Below, in pieces: positions 23,009-33,420 of a DNA stretch of 38,534 bases. The notes beneath the pieces were generated by a model, which saw only the letters and a program-made list of their open reading frames with translations, did not search any database and had not been told where the DNA came from. The DNA lies in NCBI GenBank assembly GCA_900155495.1, contig FTLJ01001145.1, forward strand, positions 1 to 38,534, given 5' to 3'. Each line of letters opens with the position of its first letter. Position 1 is the stretch's first letter. The position numbers were made by a program, and so were the translations under genes. Source of the stretch: Porogramme epimiltina. Taxonomy: Eukaryota > Basidiomycota > Agaricomycetes > Polyporales > Polyporaceae.

Positions 23009-26000
23009 ATGCCGAACCTCCTTTCCCCGTCGTCGTCCCCAACTCCTCTCCCCCTCCACGGCCCTCACGACATGCAGGCTCAGGCAGATTCCTTCCACAG
23101 CCATTACCCCACCTCCATTCGCATCTCCAGAGATCTCTCGAGCACCGTCTCCCATGACCTCATCGACCTTGACTCCACCTCCACTCTCACCCTCGCGGAG
23201 GACTCGAATCTCGCCGCAATCGCGCCATGGGCAACACCGAACAATGGCTCGGAACCGGTGAGTTTTCTTGCCCCAGCATCTGCCACCAATCTTCGTCGCA
23301 ACTCGTCGAATGCCTTGCAATGCCTCTCCCTTTGTTTTGTGAGACGCACACTGGGTGGACCTGTGTCCGAGGCATGCGAGTCTTCTTTCGAGCACGGTGC
23401 ATGATTCCTTTCAATTGTGTACTGTGCTCGCGACTTCCCCTCCGCGGCGGACTTCTGTCTCGCGGAAGCTGCATACTCTAGCGAGAGCTCGTCCCTCCCT
23501 GTGTGAGGACGGGCTCGCGTCGGATGTCTGCCTTGCTGCGACGGAATCCGCCCACCTCCGCTCTTGTTTTCAATTCTTGCAATAGACGTGAGGAATGGCT
23601 GGGGCTAAATCATTGTCAACAGCCGACTCCACCACCGAAATCAGCCAACCACCGATTCGGATTCCCCCACAAGTCGTCGTTCTCTTCGTTCTCGCTCCCT
23701 CGGCACCCAAGTGCTTCGAGTATAAGCGTTGCGACGTCTGCCACGGCTCGCCCGTCCGAAAGCTTCAGCATTCACTCAAACGAGTCGAGTCGGACGCTCG
23801 ATTCTCGCAAGAAGCCATCCCTCAACCCGTTGACTTTCATAAGAAAACGGTCGCGAAGCCGTCTACGTTCTGAGCCGCCCCCGCCCGAACCTGTCCCCCC
23901 TATGCCATCACCCGAAGTCTCGTTCCACCCTACGCCCACCACTCCCCCAGGTTCATTCTCCTCCAAAAAACCCCGGAAGGGCAAAAAGCCCCCATATTTC
24001 AGTCCGCCCGCACCGCCTCCCAAGGAGTCGCTCTACACCCTCGACACGAATCTCAACGAAATGGATGGCATTGTGGACCTCTCGGTCCTTCCAGCAGCCG
24101 ACAGCAGTTCTCCGGGCAGTGGTTTTGAGTCGTCATACCACTCCAGTTCGGACGTGTCTTCGATGCAGTACGGTTCCGTGAGCACATCGCAGCACAGCAT
24201 GTTCAGCAACCCCTTCCTGCCATCCAGCAGCCAGCGGCGGTTAGGGACTAGCGCACCGGTATACAACGAGCGCAGGATATCTCCCAAAGCACGCATTCCG
24301 GGAGTCTACCACGGCGGGTCGGTCGGCACGGGCGGCACGGATACGACAGATTCGAAGTCATGGATCCCGCCGGAGAGTTGGGCTGTGGAACCTGAGGGAG
24401 AGGATCCCACCGCACCGTACTCTTCCTCAGATGATGAAGTACGCGGCAAAGAATCATCGAAGGGAAAGAAGAGAAGGCGAACACTAGGGAACAAGCCCAT
24501 GTTTCAGGTCCGGATATATCGCGCGAACAACTCTCACCATGTTGTTACATGCGACCTCAACGTCACAGTCGCTCAGTTGACACCTCAACTCAACAAGAAG
24601 CTCCTACTCGATCCCGGAGTAGAACCGCATAGGCTGCATCTGAAGGAGCGTGGTCGAGGTATGGTAAATTACACCGAACTCCTCCGGAGACTGATTACAT
24701 CCTGTATAGAACGGGTACTCGCACCTACGGAAAGGCCGGCCGACATTGTTCGAAGACGATTGGAACAGGCTGGTTACGACACCGCTGATGGGTTGGATTT
24801 GCTGGGCGCCGAGGACATCCGTTTCCTCCTCAAATTCATCTACAAGAGCAATGTGCTCGGGCCTCTGGTGCGCTGTTTTTGTGCGGTCGTCCGGACGATG
24901 ATCTAACTTGGAGCTGGCCAATAGGAGGAAGAGATGCAGTTCGACACGTTTGAGTACATCGACCTCACGTCCCGCAGCCTCAAAGCCGTTCCAGTGCCGT
25001 TATATGCCCACGCAGACGCCATCGTATCGCTCAATCTCTCACGGAATCCTATGCTCGAGATCCCTCTCGATTTCATCCAGTCATGCGTCACACTCCGCGA
25101 GCTCCGATTATCTCATATGGCTCTCAAGAAGGTTCCTCAGAGCGTTCGGCACTGCAAAACCCTCCAGCGTCTCGATCTATCGTGTAACCGCATCGCCGAC
25201 CTCATGGATGCTGGTTTGGACGGGATCCCGGAGCTTCGGACCTTGAAGCTGCAGAATAATCGCATGGAAAATCTCCCGCCATACTTCCCCCGCCTACGCG
25301 AACTGCGAGACTTGAACATCTCGAACAACAAGTTCAAGCACGTGCCCGCTGGGGTTTGCGAAATACGGACTATGGTCGACCTCGATGCTTCTTTCAACTC
25401 CATATCCGAGCTCCCTGAGGAGATGGGTCAGCTCACAGAGCTCGACCAACTCATCATTGTCGGCAATCAGGTCACTCGGTTACCGGATCAGTTCACGAAT
25501 CTGAAGAATCTTCGGGTCCTCGACTGCCGCAGGAATCATATCACCGATGTCTCGATAGTGTGCACACTGCCCAAACTCGAGACCCTTCTCGCGGACAACA
25601 ACGCGATGCACGCATTAGACGTAACATCTGGTCCTGCTCTGAAACAGCTTGACGCGTCCTACAACGACATTACGCAGCTCAACCTCGTCCCGGGGCCGCT
25701 CGGGCAACCATACGCGTTGACTACACTCAACTTGTCACACGCGAAGTTGTCCACGTTGGATGACCTGGCACTCGCTCAGCTCACCGCGTTGGAGGTTCTC
25801 CACATCGACCACAACTCTATTCGCTCACTCCCGGAGAGTCTTGGCTGCCTCAGTCGGTTGAAGACCCTGTCGTGTTCGAACAACCACCTCTTCAAGCTTC
25901 CGAACAGCATCGGCAAGTTGCAATGGCTCACCACGCTGGAAGCCCACAACAATGACCTTTCCGAGCTGCCGACGAACTTGTGGAATTGCGCGTCACTGGA

Positions 26001-28879
26001 GGTCATCAACGTCACGTCCAACGTGATCAGTGCGTGGAACCTACCTCCAGGCTCGATCGACTTGGACCTCGCGGTGTCGCACGCGTGGGGTAGTTCTGTC
26101 ACCCTTCTCCCCGACCGTAAACCGTCGAATGGTTCGATCACCGGATCGTCGCTCCCCGCGCTCGCCCTGTCCTTGGAGAAACTCTATGTTGGCGAAAACA
26201 GCCTTACAGCGGAGAGTCTCCACCCCCTCGCGCTGCTGAAGGAGCTCAGGGTATTAAACTTGTCGTTCAACAATATCCAGCAACTGCCGAGCAGCTTCTT
26301 CCGCCACCTCACGAACCTGCGCGAGCTGTACCTAAGCGGGAACAATATCTCGGCGATCCCAACGGAGAACCTGCAGCACATGACGAGGCTCGAAGTTCTG
26401 TATTTGAACGGGAACAAACTCCAGACGCTGCCGCGGGAGATCAGCAAGTTGACAAGCTTGTTTGTGATGGACGTGGGGAGCAACGTGTTGAAGTACAACA
26501 TCAACAACTGGGAGTTCGATTGGAACTGGTACGTGTATATGTGGCGGTGTTTGGTGCAACTAAACTTACGATGTGCCCTGCAGGAACTTCAACACCAACT
26601 TGCGGTACCTGAACTTGTCGGGGAACAAGCGTCTGGAGATTAAGCCAGATGTAAACCGCGATAACAAAAGTCTCAACACGCACCAACGTTCCCAGCTCTC
26701 CCAGCTGTCCGACTTCTCCAGCCTCACGCAGCTCCGAATCCTTGGTCTCATGGACGTTACGATCAGCACGTTGGCGTACATCCCGGACGAGTGCGAGGAT
26801 CGGCGAGTGCGCACGTCCCTGGCGAACGTCAACGGTATGGCCTACGGTATCGCCGATACGCTTGGCTCGACAGAACACCTCACAATGATCGACCTCGTGC
26901 AGCCTCAATTCCGCGGGATGCACAACGAGGCGATCTTCGCCATGTTCGGCCGAGCGTCACACATCGCGAGCAACAACCGGCTCACCAAGTTCCTCCACGA
27001 CAACTTCTTGGGTGTCTTCTCCGAGGAGCTTGGCAAGCTCGGCAAGCTCGAATCCGTCGAGGACGCGATGCGCAGGTCGTTCTTGAAGCTTAACAAGACC
27101 CTCCACGACCATCTCTACTCGTCATCTGGCCGCAAGATGTCCCATGTCAGCGCATCGGTGCCGAGCCCCGCTATTCACGAGAAGATCGGCGCATCGGGCA
27201 TCGTTCTCTACATCGTTGATCACAAGTTGTGGGTAGCAAACGCAGGGAATGCGCTCGCAGTCGTCTCCAGGCAAGGCATCGCCCGGCTGGTCTCTCGCAA
27301 GCACGATCCCTTCGACCGGTTGGAAACGGCTCGTATCCGGGCCGCCGAGGGATGGGTGTCTCCCAAGGGCTTCGTCAATGACGAGATCGACGTCTCACGG
27401 TCATTCGGGTTCTACTACCTCCTACCTGTTGTCAACCCCCGGCCGGACGTGTTCGAGTACGAGCTGTCGGCTATGGACGAGTTCGTCATTGTCGGTAACC
27501 GTGGCCTCTGGGACTACGTCTCGTATCAGACGGCAGTCGACATCGCGCGGAAGGAGTGGGACCCCATGATCGCTGCCCAGAAGCTCCGTGACTTCGCCAT
27601 CTGCTACGGCGCGGAGGGGACCACGATGATCATGGTCATCAAGGTTTCCGACCTGTTCAACCGCTCGCTGCCACGCGATGTCCAGTACAGCCAGGACCCT
27701 GTCATCCCCGCGGACGTTATTCAAAGCCTCGCGCGGCCGCGCCCGATCAGGGACAGGGGGATTGCACGCCTGCAGGACGAGGTCGAACCGCCGACGGGCC
27801 ACATTGCACTCGTCTTCACGGACATCCGGAATTCGACACATTTGTGGGAGGTGAACCCCGGAATGCAGTCCGCCATGGTCCTTCACAACAACCTTCTTCG
27901 CCGGCAGCTGCGTTTCTGCGGCGGATACGAGGTCAAGACAGAAGGCGACGCGTTCATGTGCTCCTTCCCTACAACACTCGCCGCTTTGTGGTTCTGCATG
28001 AGCGTTCAGAAGGAGCTTCTAGAGCTGTCTTGGCCGCTCGAGCTCCTAGAGTGCGAGGACGGAAAGGCGATCCTCGACCCTAGAGGAAAGCTCATTGCCC
28101 GTGGACTATCAGTCCGCATGGGCATCCACTGCGGCCAGCCCGTGTGCGAGCCAGATCCTGTCACGGAGCGTATGGACTACTTCGGTCCCATGGTCAATCG
28201 CGCGGCGCGTGTCAACGCCGTCGCGGCAGGCGGGCAGATCATGTGCAGCGCGGACGTCATGAAGGAGATCAAGACGTGCATCCTCAACGACGGGCCTCCG
28301 ACGGAGTACTCCGACATTCAACCCCCGGCCGCAGTGGACGGGATTCGTCGGATGGGCGTCGAGATCTTCCCTATCGGCGAGGTGAAGCTGAAGGGGTTGG
28401 AAGTCCCCGAGGTCCTCCACGTCCTGTACCCTGCCGACCTGGTCAAGCGACACGACCTGGAGGAGTTCGTGAGCCAGCCGACCGCGCTGGGCTCGCGTGT
28501 GCAGTTCAGCGTGGAACAAATGCGCGAGCTTGGTCTTCTTTGCGTCCGCCTGGAGACCCTGGCGAACTCGCGCGTCTTCCGACCCCTTCCCGTGCGCAAG
28601 GGCAGCATCGCCTCGGCTACGGGCCAACCGCCTCCGGAGCCACCCTCCGAGTCGTCGCTGGTGGTGTACGACGACCCGAGCCTCTACCTGCCAGTTATGA
28701 ACGAGACGTCCACCGACGCCGAGCTCACGACGGTCCTCCACTCATTGTCGCTCCGCATCGACAACGCTTTGATGAAACTAGCCTTCTTGCAGATGAGCAA
28801 CTCCGAGTTGCGGAACGGTGGTCCCGACCTGGAGCTGCGCGAAAGGTTGATCCAGCTGTGCAGTGCATCGCATTCATAG
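23009..28879 (+). CDS. CYR1: Adenylate cyclase (RA - LRR - PP2C-like - class III cyclase)
   Basis: Exons 23009-23257, 23623-24658, 24710-24867, 24925-26528, 26584-28879 give 1780 residues. It makes cAMP from ATP for the PKA pathway controlling nutrient response, growth and development. Order of parts: Ser/Pro-rich N-terminus (1-370); Ras-association domain (about 374-470, starting KPMFQVRIYR); about 20 leucine-rich repeats (about 490-1050); a PP2C-like domain (about 1090-1370); and the catalytic domain (about 1420-1600). The catalytic domain has the metal-binding VFTDIRNST (Asp near 1429), VKTEGDAFM (Asp near 1471) and YFGPMVNRAARV. This is the established fungal Cyr1 architecture. The PP2C part lacks the usual acidic metal ligands. 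Intron 2 (51 nt, inside the RA domain) keeps the frame open if retained. The first exon and the 365-nt first intron are least certain; the join GSEP-PTPPPK is in phase, but an extra exon could lie between. Confidence 0.93.
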
Positions 28880-29315
28880 TTTCGTCTCCTATCCCTCTTG
28901 TTATCTTGGAACCTTACCCCAGCATCACCTTTATCCACATTCCACGTCATCATATTTCCAGTTATTGGATTGGTTAACTTATTGCACCTGTTACTCCCTT
29001 TGCAATTGTACTCGCATGCATCCTGGCCGCATTTACTGTTAGACCGTCTGTGTATACCCTTGTATCCGCACGCACGACATCATGTACATTATTGTAAACC
29101 GATATCATTATTCGCTCATTTTGCCGGGACGAACGATCTGAGTTGGAAGTTTCGAGGAAGCACGACACCACCCGAGTAGATTCCGAGCTACATTATATGA
29201 GCCGACGCGACGCTGGCGTGAAGCAGAGAACCCATATCCAAAACCTGTAGGATATATCCAAACAAAACGATCCCCTAGACCCTATCATGTACAACAACAT
29301 CGTAACAATCAGATC
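28880..29315. other. Convergent 3' region of adenylate cyclase and acyltransferase 2
   Basis: About 436 bp between two stop codons on opposite strands, presumably both 3' UTRs. It is T-rich just after the cyclase stop. No other feature is seen. Confidence 0.5.
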
Positions 29316-32269
29316 TCAGTGCTGGCCCGACGGGACCCAAACCGTGTCATCCTTCTCCGAAAAGCTCACACCCTCACTCTCGGAACCCTCCCCATCGCTG
29401 CTAAGTGCGGCCCAGTCGCCCTCAACACGGCGCTCCAGCGTGGTGATCTTGGCCCCGCGCGCACGCAGGAAGGCCACAACCTCGCGCGCGCCGCGCCAAC
29501 CCTGCGGCTCCGCAACGGCTTCGACTCCGCTTTCGGTCGAGTGCGCGGGATCGGAGACATCCGGGGTGTCCACGGACCCGCCGAACGCGCGCGCGAGGTG
29601 CACGGCAGCGCAGACGCGCTTCCCGTCGGGCGCACGTTCGAGCTGCGCAAAGAGCGAGGCGAGCGCCTTGGCCGCCTCGACGCGCGCGCGAAGAACGTGC
29701 CGGATGAGGCGGCGGGACGGCGGGCGACGGCGCTTGCCGGCGGGAGACTGTGTGGCCGGGGAGGCGGGTGCGGAGGCAGGGGCGGGGGTGGCAGGGGCAG
29801 AGGGAGAGGATGCAAGGGACGTCGCTGAGGTGGAGGGGGTGGCCGGTCGGGACTTGGACTTGCTCTTCGAACGGTCAACCCACGGATTCTCGGGAGGGAC
29901 CCGGGGAACGGTATACTGTGCGACTGCCGGGAGAGACAAGTCCCATCGCTTCGGGGCCCACACGCCGACGAGCACGCGCCAAGCAGCGACGAGGCGCTTT
30001 GCACTGGTATAATATAACGGAAGTTGTCAGATAAAGTTAGGACGTTGCAAGGCAGCCTCGCGCAGGCTGCGGGTTCAACTCACCGATCATAGCTGTCTGT
30101 AAGCCGCGCGTCAGCAAAGGAGGTTCCCGGGCGGCTCGAGGGATGACTTACTGTTGATAAGGCGATTGTGGTACATCGCGAAAACAAAAACGAAGGTGCC
30201 GGCTATGAGGGCGCCCGCCGGCGTGTACCACAAGAACGCCCAGACGAAGAAGAAGGCGGCCGGGTACATGATGAGCAGGAGCAGTAAGCCGAATACGACC
30301 TTCATTTGGGCCTGTGTCTCTTCTTCGTCTTCGACCATGCGAGCGCCGTACCGGCTCATCATGTATGCCGGTGCATGAACCACGAGAGGAAGGATCGAGA
30401 AGGGAAGATGGATGATCAGCGCGACTGAGTCTCGGACGAGAATACTCAGTGTTAGCAGACGGCTTGGAAGAGGGACAGGCTGTCGCGGGTCAAGGGTGGC
30501 GGGGAGTGGTAGTGATGACAGTACAGCGTTAGTGAGATGCGTAGACTCCAGCAGGGAATAGTACGTGAGTAGATGGCGCTTGATAGCATTGAAGTTCGGA
30601 ACGAGGTCAGGTGTTGAGAAGAGGTCAACGAGACTGCATGATGTGGTCAGGGTCAGCGATAGAAGAGTCAGATCCCTGGACACTGGACGTACGTCTGAGA
30701 GATAGCGACGAATTCATCCAAGTCGATAGAACGCTCTTCGGGCCACAGAAGGTCTCGTGCCATTCGAGCAGCATAAAGCGTGTCCCTGTGCCAAAGTCAG
30801 GCTCGGGTCAGTGCTGGCAGGGCGTCAGAACGTCGAACTACTGACCAGTCAGGTGCATTGATCGTCGACTGTGTAAGTTCTCTTTCAATGGTAGCAGTTA
30901 GACGCTTTACTGCTGCGCGAGGTGCACCTTCATCTTCGGACACAAATTGCTCCAGGTAATCCCTCATTAGGATAGGCTGTCCAAATCTGAAACCTGTATG
31001 AGGGCTTGACTCTACAAGAGGAAGATGAAACTCACTCCATGATAACCTATAAAACGGTAATGATAGTGTAAACATGACGATCGTTATTCATGGGCCCCGC
31101 GTCGAGACCGACCTGGCTACGATATTTCGACTTATTTGTGTAGACAATCGCAGAGGGGACGATCATGACATCCTCGGCACCCTTCTTGACTTTGTCTGGA
31201 TTCTCTTTCGCCCATTTCATGTATTCTAGAGCAGCCCATGCGGCACCATCTTTGACTTGCATGATATGCGGTTCGGTATAACTAGTACCCTCTGGGAACA
31301 ATGCGACGGCCTCGCCGTTCGCCAGGGTCTGGAAAGTACCGCGAAAGAGAAGGCGCTTGTCCGCAGCCTTACGGTCGACCGCTATATTACCGGCCGACGT
31401 AAGGATGTTCTTCATAACGGGATTGGCGAACAGAGAAGCTGTAAAAGACCGGTCAATTCAACGGACGACGCATGGCAGCTCGGCAGACCTTTCGCCCAGT
31501 AATGAAGAACTCTCTTGTATGGAAATGCACATGCTAGGTTGATCAGTTAGCGGTATCGGCTACGCGCATGTGTTTGCCACTTACACAATATCGCCGGGTC
31601 CAGCATCATGTTATGGTGCGTGGCGGTTCTGGTGTAATGGCGTCAGAATTTCGGGGCATTTGCATTGCCAAAAACAAAGATAACAAAAGCTGGGGCCATA
31701 CCCCCTCCGACGCGCTCTAACGGCGATCAGGATGCTTCGGCCATGCCTGATGTCTGAAAGCCACGCACGTTGGGCACGACGAAGGGAGGGCTGAGAAGAA
31801 ATAATCTGTGGCAACGCGCAGGCTAGAAGCAGTGAAACCACCGAGAATTTTTGGGTCGTAAAGGCGATATTCCATCCGCGTGTATAGTAGGCACGGAGCT
31901 TATTCTATTGCGCTTCGGAGCCTCGTGCTAAGAATGTGGTGGGCTGTACTGGGTGCGAAACGTGCCTGGAAGCGAGGCATGCGAAAACGGCACGCCACGG
32001 GGGAGCGTGAGGTGGCGGGATGGACTACTCCGTGCTCATAGAGTAGACGAAGGGCCGGAGTGTGTGCCCTCTAGACGTGACCGCGCGGAGGGCTGCCCCG
32101 GGTGGCACAAGGTTCACAGCATGACGCACGGGCAAAGGACTCACACAATAATAGGTCCCTCCTTGGGCACATGCTCGCCGCCGACGACATGAATCTCCGT
32201 GAAGAACGAGACGACTGCCCAGCCAGCGACTCCGCGGAGGAACTTGTGGAGGTAGTAGCCTTCGGCCAT
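29316..32269 (-). CDS. Glycerol-3-phosphate/DHAP acyltransferase-like protein, Sct1/Gpt2 type (copy 2)
   Basis: Ten exons on the minus strand: 32145-32269, 31585-31628, 31489-31533, 31113-31438, 31036-31046, 30846-30986, 30693-30785, 30152-30633, 30084-30096, 29316-30003. They give 655 residues. PlsC motifs are THHNMMLDP (block I), GNIAVDRKAADK (block II), LFPEGTSYTEPHIMQVKDG (block III) and VIMEFGQPI (block IV). Strong hydrophobic stretches at about 330-360 and 375-425 (exon 8) anchor it, presumably in the ER. The C-terminal ~200 residues are low-complexity Ser/Pro/Ala and basic. The likely step is sn-1 acylation of glycerol-3-phosphate or DHAP, as for yeast Gat1/Gat2. Oddities: a 516-nt first intron where others are about 45-70 nt, and microexons of 11 and 13 nt, each required by conserved sequence. 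The start MAEGYYLHKFLRG lies opposite SPC3. It is clearly divergent from copy 1. Confidence 0.9.
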
Positions 32270-32652
32270 GGGGGGAAGGAAAGCAAGTGTAAGTCGGTAG
32301 AGCGAGAGGTAGAGTCAGGGGGTGCAGACAAGGAGAGAGAGAGGGAGAGAGATGGCACAAGGCCGAGAGCTGGGCGTGGTCAGAGGAGTCGGTGACAGCA
32401 CTCCTGAAGAGCTCGGCGGGTTCTGTCTCCCGACCTTGGCCCCTTGGTGTCCGCACACGGTCCCTGTTATGGAAGGCACACCGCGCCTGCATCACTTCGC
32501 CCACGTGATTCGTGCAGGCGCGTGTACGTGTCGCGGGCTGCTCCCCAGCGGCCCAGCCCCCGTGTCCCTTGCTCCTCCTCCACTCCTCCCTATCCGCGCG
32601 CTCTTCTGCCGTCCAGCTGCTCCCCACAAGTCTCGCGAAAGAAGCGGACAAG
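32270..32652. promoter_or_regulatory. Divergent promoter between acyltransferase 2 and SPC3
   Basis: The 383 bp separating the two start codons must carry both promoters. A GA repeat at about 32331-32352 (CT-rich on the acyltransferase sense strand) and C/T-rich blocks before SPC3 match fungal pyrimidine-rich leaders. A cacgtg word (E-box) is at 32501-32506. No clear TATA box was seen. Confidence 0.5.
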
Positions 32653-33420
32653 ATGCACACGCTCTACGCCCGGTTCAACAATGTCTCCGCCATGCTGTCC
32701 ACCTGTGTCATGGTCCTTCTCGGTGCCATTTCTCTATCATCCTTTGTGTTCTCGGCAGATCCCAAAGGCCAGTTGGGTGTATCCTCCATCCAAGTGTATG
32801 CGCATCGCTCCCTGCTTCCTCCAACTGCTCATGGCCTCGCAGGTTCCCGGGGAACGCTCGCCGCTATGTGAACAAGAATCAGGATTTCGCCTTCGTCAAC
32901 TTCAACGTCACGGCAGGTTCGATCCCCGCTGTCTCTCATGAGTGTTTGTACCTACCCATCGCACCAGATCTCACCCCCCTGTTCAATTGGAACACAAAAC
33001 AATTGTTCCTGTATGTAAGCGCAGAGTATGAGAACAAGCAAGGAGTACGTGCAGCCTTTTCCTAGTCCCCATACAATCGCTTCATGTGATTCTCAGGTGA
33101 AGAATGAAGTCGTCATTTGGGACCGCATTGTTCGGCGGAAGGAAGATGCGCAGCTCTCCGTCACAGGCAGGAACAAATATGCCTTCCGTGAGCTGAGCGC
33201 GTCATTCAAGTGCGTACTACGTCTATTTTCCCTGAGCCCTCCTCGCTCCGTTTGTGAAAGGGGTATCTCTAAGGCAATGCTCCATCTCTGCAGGAACGCA
33301 CCACCGGCACACTACAGCTTAAAGTACAATGTCATGCCGTATGTCGGTGTCCTCACATACGGTGAAGCGGCCCGGACAAGCGAGCCCGTTCCTTTCCCGG
33401 AACGCCAGGACTTGTCATGA
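32653..33420 (+). CDS. SPC3: Signal peptidase complex subunit 3
   Basis: Five exons: 32653-32795, 32843-32916, 32968-33044, 33097-33209, 33294-33420. They give 177 residues, typical for SPC3 (SPC22/23, SPCS3). The protein is an essential, non-catalytic ER-membrane subunit of the signal peptidase complex, with a short cytosolic N-terminus and a lumenal body. Evidence: NVSAMLSTCVMVLLGAISL forms the single N-terminal transmembrane helix (about 9-32). The lumenal part carries the conserved FAFVNFNVTADLTPLFNWNT and KQLFLYVSAEYEN, then NEVVIWDRIVRRKEDA and HYSLKYNVMPYVGVLTYG. All introns are GT-AG and phases close. The start MHTLYARFNN is the usual N-terminus of the family. No oddities. Confidence 0.96.
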
